Source: Streptomyces abikoensis
Lineage (GTDB): Bacteria; Actinomycetota; Actinomycetes; Streptomycetales; Streptomycetaceae
Assembly (NCBI RefSeq): GCF_014648775.1
Contig: NZ_BMRT01000002.1
Location: forward strand, 496,001 to 560,000
DNA: 64,000 nucleotides
Direction: 5' to 3'
Positions 22,967 to 31,505 of this stretch are shown piece after piece. The notes under the pieces were generated by a model that did not search any database, had not been told where the DNA came from, and saw only the letters and a list, made by a program, of their open reading frames with translations. Every line of letters begins with the position of its first letter. Within the stretch, counting starts at the first letter, position 1. The position numbers and the translations under genes were made by a program.

Positions 22967-23990
22967 GCCACCCATGGTCCGCCCGCATGCGGGTCGCGGC
23001 GAACGCGGCGGCGACGAACGCCGCGCCGGCCGCCAGGGCGCCCCGGTGTTCGGAGAGCCACAGCTGCGGGCCGTGCGACCGGGCGCCCATGCCGAATTCG
23101 CCGTGGGCGCCGTGGTCGTGGCCGCCGTCCCCGTCGGCCGGGTGCCACAGGTTCACCTCGGGCAGCGGGGGTGCCGGTTCCGGGCGCTGCTGGGCCTCGT
23201 AGCCGGTCCGGGCGAGGTAGCGGTCGAGCAGGCCGGGGGCGACGGCGTTGGCGAGGAGGGTGGCCACCGTGCTCGCGCCCACCCAGTACTCGCGGCGGCG
23301 CGGGTGGGCGGCCGCGAACAGGATGGCGCGGGCGGCGAGCTCGGGCTCGTAGACGGGCGCCACGGGCCGGGGGCGGCGGGGCATCCGGTTGAGCACCCAG
23401 CCGAACTGCGGGGTGTTCACGGCGGGGAGCTGGACCATGGTGGTGCGGACCTTGCTGCCCTGGTGGAGGAGTTCGCAGCGCAGGGACTCGTTCCAGCCCT
23501 GGATGGCGTGCTTGGCGCCGCAGTAGGCGGACTGGAGCGGGATGCCCCGGTAGGCCAGCGCCGAGCCGACCTGGACGATGGTGCCGTGGTCGCGCGGGAG
23601 CATCCGGGTCAGCGCGGCGTGGGTGCCGTACACATAGCCCAGATAGGTGACTTCGGTGACGCGCCGGAACTCGTCGGGCTCGATCTCGACGAAGGGGGCG
23701 AAGACGCCGGTGAAGGCGTTGTTGACCCAGACGTCGACCGGGCCGAAGACCTCCTCGATCCGGTCGGCGGCCTCGGTGACGGCCCGGTGGTCGGCCATGT
23801 CCACGGACAGCGGCAGCGCGGCGCCGCCGGCCCGCAGGACCTCCTCGGCGGCGGCGTCCAGCCCCTTGCGGCCACGGGCGAGCAGCGCCACGCTCGCGCC
23901 GCACGCGGCGAAGGCCCGGGCGGTGGCCCGGCCCACGCCGCCGCTCGCCCCGGTCACCACGACGACGCTCGGCTGGTTTCTCTTCATCAC
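22956..23990 (-). CDS. SDR-family oxidoreductase with C-terminal membrane extension
   Basis: 344-residue classical short-chain dehydrogenase. Cofactor loop VVTGASGGVGRATA, VNNAFTGVF, and the active site Ser/Tyr/Lys in VGSALAYRGIPLQSAYCGAKHAIQ. After the ~250-residue SDR core comes an unusual tail: Pro-rich, then His/Asp/Gly-rich (WHPADGDGGHDHGAHG), then a hydrophobic stretch GALAAGAAFVAAAFAATRM that could be a single membrane helix. The tail suggests membrane anchoring and perhaps metal binding. The start MMKRN gives the normal N-terminus. Its 3' end overlaps the DinB-like gene. Four tandem TAAAC-type repeats lie just upstream and could control it. Confidence 0.86.
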   Translation of the reverse strand: MMKRNQPSVVVVTGASGGVGRATARAFAACGASVALLARGRKGLDAAAEEVLRAGGAALPLSVDMADHRAVTEAADRIEEVFGPVDVWVNNAFTGVFAPFVEIEPDEFRRVTEVTYLGYVYGTHAALTRMLPRDHGTIVQVGSALAYRGIPLQSAYCGAKHAIQGWNESLRCELLHQGSKVRTTMVQLPAVNTPQFGWVLNRMPRRPRPVAPVYEPELAARAILFAAAHPRRREYWVGASTVATLLANAVAPGLLDRYLARTGYEAQQRPEPAPPLPEVNLWHPADGDGGHDHGAHGEFGMGARSHGPQLWLSEHRGALAAGAAFVAAAFAATRMRADHGWHER

Positions 23991-24010
23991 CGGAGCCGGG
24001 TACCCGGGCC

Positions 24011-24070
24011 GGTGCCCCGTAAACAGGGCCCCATAAACGGTGGCCCATAAACAGAAGGCCCGGTAAGAGG
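24011..24070. repeat. four tandem ~15 bp repeats, candidate operator array
   Basis: Imperfect units occur head to tail: GGTGCCCCGTAAACA, GGGCCCCATAAACGG, TGGCCCATAAACAGAA, GGCCCGGTAAGAGG. The shared core is CCC-(A/G)TAAAC, period 15-16 bp. They sit in the 171 bp between the divergent SDR and PQQ-propeller genes, and the A-rich cores stand out in GC-rich DNA. They may be binding sites for a cooperatively binding regulator. Confidence 0.5.
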
Positions 24071-24161
24071 GTTATCGCTTGCTTTCACCCGTTCCGGTGA
24101 TTGTGACCCGTGTCGTCACCGCTCACCCTGGAATCCGGGCCGCCGGGGGACGGGGAGCGCC

Positions 24162-25733
24162 ATGCAGCGGACAGCGAACGTTCCGGTGGCGGTCACCACG
24201 CAGCACAACGACAACCGGCGCACCGGCCTCAACGCCTTCGAGACGACGCTCCGCCCGGCCGACGTCACCCCCGCCACCTTCGGCCGGCTCTTCAGCCGCG
24301 CGGTCGACGGCCATGTGTACGCCCAGCCGCTGGTCCTCCCCGGCGTGGAGCTGCCGGGCCGGGGCCCGCGCGACGTGGTCTACGTGGCGACGATGCACAA
24401 CAGCGTCTACGCCTTCGACGCCGTCGACCCCGCCGCCTCCGCCCCGCTGTGGCGCACCTCGCTCGGCCCGTCCTGCCCGCTGCCCGACCCGGAGATCGGC
24501 CCGCCGCACTACCGCGACATCGCGGTCGAGGTCGGCGTGGTGAGCACCCCCGTCATCGACGCCGCGCACCGGGTGCTCTACGTGCTGGCGTTCACCAAGG
24601 AGGCGGACGGCCACCACCACACGCTGCACGCCCTCGACACCCGCACCGGGCAGCCGGTCCTCGGCGGCCCGGTGCGGATCGAGGCGACCGTGCCGGGGAC
24701 GGGCGACGGCAGCGTGGGCGGGCGGCTCGCGTTCACCAGCAGCCGGCAGATCCAGCGCTCGGCGCTCACCCTGGCGAACGGCACGGTGTACGCCGCCTTC
24801 GCCGCCTACGGCGACCGGAGCCCGTACCACGGCTGGGTGTTCGGCTTCGACGCGCTCACGCTGCGCCGCACGGGGGTGTACGTCACCACGCCCGGCACCG
24901 GGCTGGGCGGCATCTGGCAGGCCGGGCAGGGGCTCGCCGTGGACGAGGCGGGGTGCCTGTACTTCATGACCGGCAACGGTGGCTTCCGCCCCGACGGCTC
25001 GGAGCTCGGCGACAGCGTCGTCAAGCTCCGCCCGGACCTGACGCCCGCCGACTGGTTCTCGCCGTTCGACAACGCCGCGCTGGACGCGGCCGACGCCGAC
25101 CTGGGCTCGGCCGGGCCGCTGCTGATCCCCGGCACCCGGCTGCTGCTGGGCGGGGGCAAGGAGGGCAAGTTCTACCTGCTGGACAGGGAGGCCCTGGGGC
25201 ACTTCCACGCCGGTTCCGACAGCCAGATCCCGCAGAGCTTCTACGTGGTCGCACCCGACGCGAACAGCCATCACATCCACGGCGGGCCGGTCTACTGGGA
25301 CCTTCCCGGCGGCCCCTGGTGCTACGTCTGGCCGGAGAACGCCTTCCTGCGCGCCTACCGCTTCTCCGGCGGGCGCCTCGATCCGTCCCCCGTGTCGACG
25401 AGCACCACCACCGACCCGACGGGCGTGCCGGGCGGCTCCCCCGGCATGCCCGGCGGGACGCTGTCCGTCTCCGCCGCCGGCCGGGACCCGGACTCGGGCC
25501 TGGTGTGGGCGTCCCACCCCTGGAGGGAGAACGCCAACCAGGCCGTCGTGGACGGCGTCCTGCGGGCCTATCGGGCCCACGACCTCACCGACGAGGTGTG
25601 GCACAGCAGGATGAACGCCGCCCGGGACGACGTCGGCAAGTTCGCCAAGTTCGTCCCGCCGACCGTGGCCAACGGCCGCGTCTACCTGCCGTCGTTCTCC
25701 GGCGCGCTGCACGTGTACGGGCTGATCGGCTGA
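24162..25733 (+). CDS. PQQ-like beta-propeller protein without signal peptide
   Basis: 523-residue protein made of quinoprotein-like propeller blades (VVYVATMHNSVYAFDA, RVLYVLAFTKEADGHHHTLHALDTRTG, LYFMTGNGGFRPDG, KFYLLDREALGHFH, GRVYLPSFSGALHVYG). The family includes secreted PQQ dehydrogenases and outer-surface propellers, but no signal peptide or Tat motif is seen after the ATG at 24162, and no earlier start supplies one. Residues that would bind PQQ and calcium cannot be assigned. It could be a cytoplasmic scaffold or an enzyme with lost cofactor. It is divergent from the SDR gene, and its 3' end overlaps the convergent DUF998-like gene by 52 bp. Confidence 0.78.
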   Translation: MQRTANVPVAVTTQHNDNRRTGLNAFETTLRPADVTPATFGRLFSRAVDGHVYAQPLVLPGVELPGRGPRDVVYVATMHNSVYAFDAVDPAASAPLWRTSLGPSCPLPDPEIGPPHYRDIAVEVGVVSTPVIDAAHRVLYVLAFTKEADGHHHTLHALDTRTGQPVLGGPVRIEATVPGTGDGSVGGRLAFTSSRQIQRSALTLANGTVYAAFAAYGDRSPYHGWVFGFDALTLRRTGVYVTTPGTGLGGIWQAGQGLAVDEAGCLYFMTGNGGFRPDGSELGDSVVKLRPDLTPADWFSPFDNAALDAADADLGSAGPLLIPGTRLLLGGGKEGKFYLLDREALGHFHAGSDSQIPQSFYVVAPDANSHHIHGGPVYWDLPGGPWCYVWPENAFLRAYRFSGGRLDPSPVSTSTTTDPTGVPGGSPGMPGGTLSVSAAGRDPDSGLVWASHPWRENANQAVVDGVLRAYRAHDLTDEVWHSRMNAARDDVGKFAKFVPPTVANGRVYLPSFSGALHVYGLIG

Positions 25734-26434
25734 ACGGCGACGCCCCGGGGGGCCGGGCGGCCGGGCAGCCGTGCCGTGCCCGGCCGCGGCCGGGCCTCCG
25801 CGCGCAGGGCCGCGGCGAGCAGCCCGAACCACACGCCGACGAGCAGCAGATGCGCCCGCTGGGGCACCCCGTGCCAGCCCGGCCGCCCGAACAGGGGCCC
25901 CACCGTGGCCAGCGCCGTCGTCATGGCGGTGCCCAGCACCCACGGGCCCCAGCGGCGGACGGCGGGGCGGGGCGGGGCGCCGAGCGCCGCCGAGGTCAGC
26001 AGCAGGGCCATCGAGGCGAACAGCGCCAGGTGCACCAGCGCGCTGGTGGTGGTGTGCCAGGGGTTGACGGCCTCGCAAAGGCTCTCCACCGAGGGGGCGC
26101 AGCGCATCGGGACGGCGACGTCGGCCACGGAGGCCGCGCCGAAGGCCACCAGCGACCACCAGCCCGCCTCCTCCCAGCGGCCGGGCGACCGGCCCCGCGC
26201 CAGCAGCGCCCCCGCGCCCACCAGGGCGGCGGCCAGGAGCTCGATGCCGCCGAAGAGCCCGTGGAAGCGCTGGTCGGCGGCGTAGAGCTCGCTGACGTAG
26301 GAGTGCCGGGGGTCCAGGCCGGTGGGCAGGAGGAACTCCAGCACCCAGTCGTTGTAGACCACGGCCGCCGTGGCCAGCAGCAGCGGGGCCCACACCGCTC
26401 GCGCGGTGTGCGGGTCACGCGTCGGACGGGGCAT
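25682..26434 (-). CDS. DUF998-like integral membrane protein
   Basis: 250-residue membrane protein with about six hydrophobic helices (ARAVWAPLLLATAAVVYNDWVLEFL, GIELLAAALVGAGALLA, LVHLALFASMALLLTSAALG, AHLLLVGVWFGLLAAAL). The first loop, LPTGLDPRHSYVSELYA, is characteristic of DUF998 proteins, whose role is unknown. Its ATG overlaps the stop of the upstream gene by one base (TGATG), so the pair is coupled. The Pro/Arg-rich C-terminal 25 residues run 52 bp into the end of the convergent propeller gene, an unusual overlap; the last residues may be non-essential drift. Confidence 0.8.
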   Translation of the reverse strand: MPRPTRDPHTARAVWAPLLLATAAVVYNDWVLEFLLPTGLDPRHSYVSELYAADQRFHGLFGGIELLAAALVGAGALLARGRSPGRWEEAGWWSLVAFGAASVADVAVPMRCAPSVESLCEAVNPWHTTTSALVHLALFASMALLLTSAALGAPPRPAVRRWGPWVLGTAMTTALATVGPLFGRPGWHGVPQRAHLLLVGVWFGLLAAALRAEARPRPGTARLPGRPAPRGVAVQPISPYTCSAPENDGR

Positions 26435-27642
26435 CAGCGCGGGCGGACCGGGGGCGGGCCGTACGCCGGGGGCGCCGGCGGCTGCCCGGGCGGCGTGGTG
26501 ACGTAGGGCGTGGTGGGCGGCGGCGCGGTGGTGTGCGGCGGCGACTTGGGCGGGGGCGGGGGTGCCGGCGGGGACTGCTGCCCGCCGCCGCCCTGCGACG
26601 GGTTCGGCTTGGGGCTCATCGTCACCCCGCCCTTGGGGGCCGAGGTGGAGCGGTCGTCCTCGCCGTCGGTGCCCACGGGCCGTTCGAACCACTCGCCGGT
26701 GTCGGGGTCGTAGACGACGAAGTACTCGAGGACGGAGTCGGCGGGGGTGACCGCCACGACGTCGGAGGCCTTGTACAGGGGCCAGGAGTCGCCCTTGGCC
26801 GTCGGGGTGCCCTTGGCGGCGACCGGCGGGCCCAGCGGGTTGCCGCAGGCGCAGCGCACCCGGGGCATGCCCCGGTCGTCGACGAGCACGGCGGTGCCGG
26901 CCTGGAGGACGGACTGATAGCTGGTGACGGAGCCGTCCTTGAAGCCGTGGTTGGTGACCCGGGTGTCGGCGCGCAGCTGCAAGGGGGTCAGGCCGCGCAG
27001 ATAGGCGGCGAGGCCGTTCTGCTCGATGCCGGCGGCGCCCGCGAAGGCGCGGCCCTTGGCCTGGTCCTGGGTCAGGTAGCCGATCTGGCGCTCCACGTCG
27101 CAGCTGGCGTTGTGCCGGGAGCCGCCGTAGAGGCCCCGGGTGTCGCCCTTGACGCTCCGGGTGCCGCCGTTGCCGCCCGTACCGGCCGGGACGACGGGGT
27201 GGGACGACGCCGACGCGCCGTAGTCCTTGGCCGTCGACTGGGTGAACGGATCCCTGCCGTTGGCGGACGCGGCCTGGAGGTACACCTCGCCGGCGCCGCC
27301 GGAGCCCTGGCGGAGGAAGAAGACCGCGAGCGCGGCGGCGACGACCAGGGCGGCGAGCGAAACGAGCGCCTTCTTCGACCGCCACCAGCGCGCGCCTCCG
27401 CCGGGGCCCTCGCCCGGGGTGCCCCCGGGTGTGCCCCGCCCGCCGGCGGGCGGGGCGGGCGGGCCGCCGGGACCACCCGGTGCGGCGGGGCCGCCGGGGG
27501 TCTCCGGGCGGGGGGCCGACCAGTCGGGCCGGGTCTGCTCCGGCTCGCCCGCCGGGCGGTCCGGCGGCTGGGAGCCCCGGCCCGACAGGGGGCCGGACGG
27601 CGGGCCGGAGGGGCGGTTGGCTGACGGTGGCTCGGACGACAC
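26434..27642 (-). CDS. DUF6777-type membrane-anchored protein
   Basis: 402-residue protein. A ~85-residue Pro/Gly-rich cytoplasmic N-terminus is followed by one transmembrane helix (ALVSLAALVVAAALAVFFL). An extracellular domain comes next (VYLQAASANGRDPFT, DVERQIGYLTQDQAKGRAFAGAAGI, RCACGNPLGPP, then YFVVYDPDTGEWFERPVGTDG), and finally a Pro-rich tail. The extracellular part matches Streptomyces proteins annotated DUF6777. GTG start with GAGGAG upstream. The TGATG junction couples it to the DUF998-like gene. The long Pro-rich segments on both sides of the membrane suggest contact with partner proteins or the cell wall. Function unknown. Confidence 0.78.
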   Translation of the reverse strand: MSSEPPSANRPSGPPSGPLSGRGSQPPDRPAGEPEQTRPDWSAPRPETPGGPAAPGGPGGPPAPPAGGRGTPGGTPGEGPGGGARWWRSKKALVSLAALVVAAALAVFFLRQGSGGAGEVYLQAASANGRDPFTQSTAKDYGASASSHPVVPAGTGGNGGTRSVKGDTRGLYGGSRHNASCDVERQIGYLTQDQAKGRAFAGAAGIEQNGLAAYLRGLTPLQLRADTRVTNHGFKDGSVTSYQSVLQAGTAVLVDDRGMPRVRCACGNPLGPPVAAKGTPTAKGDSWPLYKASDVVAVTPADSVLEYFVVYDPDTGEWFERPVGTDGEDDRSTSAPKGGVTMSPKPNPSQGGGGQQSPPAPPPPPKSPPHTTAPPPTTPYVTTPPGQPPAPPAYGPPPVRPR

Positions 27643-27822
27643 GTCCCTGACTCCTCAATGGAGGTTTTTATTCCTTTTCACCACCCCTGCGCACATTGTG
27701 TGTACCAGACCCATGGGCCCCGCAAGCGGGCGTACGGGTTGCTCCCGAGTCGCTCCGGACAGCGTTAGCCCGCCCGCGCGCCCGGACGGGTGGTGCGATC
27801 GCCGCTGGCTTACGTTGGCGGC

Positions 27823-29070
27823 ATGAGCGAGCTGCGTGCCTGGGGGGACGCCCTCGCGGCCGTGGCCGCCGGGCTGGCCGCCATGGCCGCGGTCGCCGCG
27901 CTCGGGCTGTGGGCCGCCGGGGCCGGGGCGCTGGGGGCCGACGCGCTGGCCCCCGTGATCGCGGCCACCGTCGTCAGCGCCGTCGGCGGGACCGTCGAGC
28001 TGTCGGGCGGCGCCGGCTTCCTCGGCCGTACGGGCGCGGGGCTGGCCGTCGTACCGCTGTCGGTGACCCTCGCCGGGGGCCTGGCGCTCGCGGCGGTCTT
28101 CCTGCTGCCGATGCGCCATCACGCGGTGGCGAGCGGAGCCGCGTTCCTCGGCCGGGCCGCCCGTACGGCCGTGGTCTGGGTGGTGGCGCTGCTGCTCGTC
28201 GCGCGGGCGGCCCGGCACACGTTCCGCATCCGCCTGGACGAGGACATCCTCGACGAGCTCGGCGCGGCGCTGGGGGTGACGCCCACGGTCGGCTTCCGCG
28301 CCGCGGCCGGGCCGACGGTCGGCTACGGGCTGTTGTGGCTGCTGGTCCTGCTGCTCGTGGCGACGGCCGCGTCCCGGAGGACGCCGCTGCCCTCGCGGCT
28401 GCTGCGCTTCCAGGACTCCGTCCGCCCGGCGGCGTTCGCGGTGCTGGTGCTGCTGCTGGGCTATGTGGTGCTCGGGCTGCTCGTGGGCCTGGTGGTGGCC
28501 GCCACGCGCGGGCACGCGGACCGGACGTTCGCGGTCCTGCTGCTGGGGCTGCCCAATCTCGCCTGGATGGGGCTCGGGATCGGGCTCGGCGGCGCGTGGG
28601 AGGGGCGGGTCCCGGACGGGATCGGGCTGCCGATGCCGCAGGCGCTCGCGGCGGTCCTGCGGGAGGGCGGCGAGGGGACCGCGACGGTCGACCTGTCCTC
28701 GCTCTCCGCCCATGACGGGCGGGCCTGGCTGCTGGCCCTGCTGGCCGCGCTCGCCCTCCTGGCGACGGGCTTCCTCACGGCCGTGCGCTCCCCCGCCGGG
28801 ACGAGCCCCTGGCGGCTCGCGGTCCGCCTCGCGGTGGCGCTGGCGCTGGCCTTGCTGGTGATCGGGCTGCTCACCCGTGTCTCAGCCCGCTACGGCCTGT
28901 CCTTGCTGGGCATCGGTGACCTGGGCGACTTCGGCGGCGAGGTGTCCCTCGACGCGCGGCTGTTGCCGCTGGTGGGGCTGGGGTTGCTGTGGGGGCTGGT
29001 GGCGGGGTTCCTGGGCGGGGTGCTCGTCGGATACCTGCGGCGCCGCGAGGGGACCACGGGGGCGGGCTGA
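27823..29070 (+). CDS. streptophobe-family polytopic membrane protein
   Basis: 415-residue, very hydrophobic protein with about ten membrane helices (for example AAVAAGLAAMAAVAALGLWAAGAG, TAVVWVVALLLVARAA, LLWLLVLLLVATAAS, FAVLVLLLGYVVLGLLVGLVVA). A large non-membrane loop near residues 255-295 carries the typical IGLPMPQALAAVL segment. Length and pattern fit the Streptomyces-specific streptophobe family of unknown function, often found beside secreted or Pro-rich proteins such as the DUF6777-type product divergent here. The ATG at 27823 starts directly at the first helix. A strong hairpin begins at the base after the stop codon. Confidence 0.82.
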   Translation: MSELRAWGDALAAVAAGLAAMAAVAALGLWAAGAGALGADALAPVIAATVVSAVGGTVELSGGAGFLGRTGAGLAVVPLSVTLAGGLALAAVFLLPMRHHAVASGAAFLGRAARTAVVWVVALLLVARAARHTFRIRLDEDILDELGAALGVTPTVGFRAAAGPTVGYGLLWLLVLLLVATAASRRTPLPSRLLRFQDSVRPAAFAVLVLLLGYVVLGLLVGLVVAATRGHADRTFAVLLLGLPNLAWMGLGIGLGGAWEGRVPDGIGLPMPQALAAVLREGGEGTATVDLSSLSAHDGRAWLLALLAALALLATGFLTAVRSPAGTSPWRLAVRLAVALALALLVIGLLTRVSARYGLSLLGIGDLGDFGGEVSLDARLLPLVGLGLLWGLVAGFLGGVLVGYLRRREGTTGAG

Positions 29071-29100
29071 GGCCGGATCCGCCCCCGGGCGGATCCGGCC
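29071..29100 (+). terminator. terminator immediately after the streptophobe gene
   Basis: A perfect 14 bp inverted repeat with a 2 nt loop, starting at the first base after TGA. Very stable, no U-tract. Confidence 0.8.
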
Positions 29101-29237
29101 CGGCGGGACGAGCCCGGCGCGGCGGGCCCGGGTCCGGCACGACACCCCCCGGGCCGGCGGGACGAGTCCGGCCCGGCGAGGCGGACCCCACCGGCCTCCG
29201 GCCGGCCCGCCGGGCGGGCATCCCGCCCGGCCACGCA

Positions 29238-29349
29238 CGTGGGGCCGTGCCCGGCGGTCTCCCGTCGGCCACGGCCCCACGATCCGGGCCGACCGGGGTC
29301 CCCGGTCGGCACCCGGCGCGTGACGTCACCCCTGACGCGTCACGCGCCG
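29238..29349. repeat. three consecutive perfect hairpins in a convergent intergenic region
   Basis: The 314 bp between the streptophobe gene and the M4 protease has no gene. It holds a 12 bp stem with a 20 nt loop (29238-29281), an 11 bp stem with a 1 nt loop (29288-29310), and a 12 bp stem with a 12 nt loop (29314-29349). Between 29101 and 29200 a CGGCGGGACGAG(C/T)CCGGC unit occurs twice. The array adds to the terminators at each end and looks like a strong barrier to read-through. Confidence 0.65.
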
Positions 29350-29362
29350 CACCGCTCACTCA

Positions 29363-29383
29363 GCCGGCGCCGGAGGCGCCGGC
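29363..29383 (-). terminator. terminator of the M4 metalloprotease gene
   Basis: Perfect 9 bp stem gccggcgcc/ggcgccggc, loop gga, one base past the stop codon on the minus strand. Confidence 0.75.
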
Positions 29384-29384
29384 G

Positions 29385-31223
29385 TCAGCGCTTGAGGTTG
29401 GCGTTCACCGAGGGCGTGTTCGCCTCGGTGACGTTCACGCCCGCCCACGCGGCGTCGACGGCCTTGTACTCCGCGCCGTCCTGGCCGTAGATGTCCGCGG
29501 CCGCCTGCAGGGTGGCCTTGCGGGCGTCGTGGAAGTCGCTGGTGGAGACCAGGTAGCGGCTCAGGGCGCGGTAGAAGATCTGCTCGGCCTTGGCGCGGCC
29601 GATGCCGGTCACCGTGGAGCCGTCGTAGGTCGGCGAGTCGTACGAGAAACCGCCGATCGTCTTCTTGCCGCTGCCCTCGGCCAGCAGGTAGAAGGCGTGC
29701 GAGGAGACGCCGGAGCCCGCGTGGACCTCGCGGTCGTAGGAGCCCTCGTCCCAGTAGTCGACCGTGCCCTCGAGCTTGTCCAGCGACGGCTTGTCGAGGC
29801 GGCGCAGGAAGGTCTGCTGGAGGCCGAGCTTCTCGCCGAGGAGGTAGTTCGGCGGGTTGGCCGGGTTGTTGGTGGCGAACTCCACGCCGGTGCCGAAGAT
29901 GTCGGCGAAGGACTCGTTGAGCGAGCCGGCCTCGCCGAACTGGTTCTGGTCGTCGTCGACGCGGGTGGGCTGGAAGTTCGCGGTGGCCTCGACGACGCCG
30001 TGGCTCAGCTCGTGACCGGTGACGTCCAGGGCGACCAGCGGCTGCTTGAACGTTTTTCCGTCGCCGTCGCCGTAGAGCATGCAGCCGCAGTCGGGGGACC
30101 AGAAGGCGTTGCCGACGTTGCTGCCGAAGTGGACGAGGGCGTGCGGGCCGACGCCGTCGTTCTTGATGCCGTTCCGGGCGAACGTCTTCTTGTAGTAGTC
30201 GAACGTGGCGGTGATGCCGTACTGGGCGTCCACCGCGGCGCTGGCGGAGTCCGACGTGGTGCCGTTGCCCCACTTGTTGTCGCTGTCGGTGAAGGCCTTG
30301 CCGCTGGTGAAGGTGCCCAGCTGCTGACGGCCCGCGTTACGGGTCTCGGCGTTGCCGCGGCTGGGGTCCTTCAGGGTGAAGGAGCTCGTGGCCGTCTGCG
30401 TCGTGATCAGCGGGACGTTGCCGACGAAGATCGAGGAGCCGCTGCCGGTGGCCTGCGCCGGGAAGGCGCCCGAGGCGGGCTTGACCGGCCCGGGCAGGGG
30501 CTTGGTGCTGGGGCGCGGGGTGGCCTGGGCGCCCTGCTCGCGCAGCTTCGCCTTCAGGGCGGGCGAGATGAACGCGTCGGAGAGCGGCGTCTTGCTGATG
30601 ACCTTGCCGGACGCGGCGTCGACGAGCACCGAGTGGGCGGCACCGGCCTCGGCCTTCGGGGTGCCGGTGACGGTCACCCGGTAGGCGAGGACGGCCTTGT
30701 CGGCGCGGGCGTCCACCACCAGCTCGGGCTTGCCGGCGGCGGTGCCGTCGGCCGACGCGGCGGCCTTGGCGGCGGCGTCGGAGGCGCTCAGCTTGGGGGT
30801 GACGCTGGGGACGGTGACCTGGCGGTTGGCCGAACGGGTCACGCCCAGGTAGGAGTTCTTCGCGTCCAGGTGGACGATCAGGTCGCCACCGACGACGGCG
30901 ACGCCGTGCTGCGACCGCTCGAAGCGGACGTGCCGCTTCCCTTCGGGGTCGGTGAGGACGTCCTTGACGGTCAGCGTGTCCGCCGAAGTGACGCCGGTGG
31001 CCGCCGCGTTCGCGACAGCGGCGCTCCGCGCGGCCTTGACGACGTCCGCCTGGACACCGCCGGCCACGGCGGTCGCGGCCGGGGCCTCGGCCGCGGAGCG
31101 GGAGGGGAGGGTGTCGGCCGCGGCCGTGCCGGCCATGGTCGCCGCGGCGGCGACCGCGACGGCGATGGTCAGCGCGCGTCTGCCGGACGAGGCCGATATG
31201 AAGTTCGTGGGGGATGTACGCAC
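29385..31223 (-). CDS. secreted M4-family (thermolysin-like) metalloprotease
   Basis: 612-residue preproenzyme. Signal peptide at about 1-36 (ALTIAVAVAAAATMAGTAAA). An FTP/PepSY-type propeptide follows to about residue 250 (HVRFERSQHGVAVVGGDLIVHLDA, KAVLAYRVTV). The catalytic domain has the zinc site HELSHGV and the third ligand region GSLNESFADIFG, with the later His in SGVSSHAFYLLAEG. The substrate cleft and calcium sites (DDDQNQFGEAG) look intact, so an active extracellular neutral protease is expected. GTG start with GGG upstream. The upstream 280 bp is relatively A/T-rich and probably carries a regulated promoter. Confidence 0.93.
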   Translation of the reverse strand: MRTSPTNFISASSGRRALTIAVAVAAAATMAGTAAADTLPSRSAAEAPAATAVAGGVQADVVKAARSAAVANAAATGVTSADTLTVKDVLTDPEGKRHVRFERSQHGVAVVGGDLIVHLDAKNSYLGVTRSANRQVTVPSVTPKLSASDAAAKAAASADGTAAGKPELVVDARADKAVLAYRVTVTGTPKAEAGAAHSVLVDAASGKVISKTPLSDAFISPALKAKLREQGAQATPRPSTKPLPGPVKPASGAFPAQATGSGSSIFVGNVPLITTQTATSSFTLKDPSRGNAETRNAGRQQLGTFTSGKAFTDSDNKWGNGTTSDSASAAVDAQYGITATFDYYKKTFARNGIKNDGVGPHALVHFGSNVGNAFWSPDCGCMLYGDGDGKTFKQPLVALDVTGHELSHGVVEATANFQPTRVDDDQNQFGEAGSLNESFADIFGTGVEFATNNPANPPNYLLGEKLGLQQTFLRRLDKPSLDKLEGTVDYWDEGSYDREVHAGSGVSSHAFYLLAEGSGKKTIGGFSYDSPTYDGSTVTGIGRAKAEQIFYRALSRYLVSTSDFHDARKATLQAAADIYGQDGAEYKAVDAAWAGVNVTEANTPSVNANLKR

Positions 31224-31505
31224 GTTTCAGCGCCCTTTGCCATGAGGGCGGTTCGGACGACCGGACCGCCTGCGTGCACGCGGTGCCGGTTCTGCCGCAC
31301 CACGGGGACCCCTGGTCCAGGTCCCGTGGATGACCATGCACCCATTGGCATGCCCATGAAAAGAGCGAAGAGGCTTCTTGTCCGAACAGTTGATCTATCG
31401 TTTACAAATACCCAACGCACCGTTACGACAGCGCAACTTCCTGTCGACTTATGGGGGAGGATGCGGCAACGCGCCGAAAGGTTGCCGCCGTTGGCCAACT
31501 GATCA

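Noticed and set aside
26435..27658. Apparent fusion of the DUF998-like protein to a long N-terminal region (658 aa frame)
   Set aside because: The extra part is an out-of-frame shadow of the DUF6777-type gene. The real junction is a TGATG overlap at 26434.
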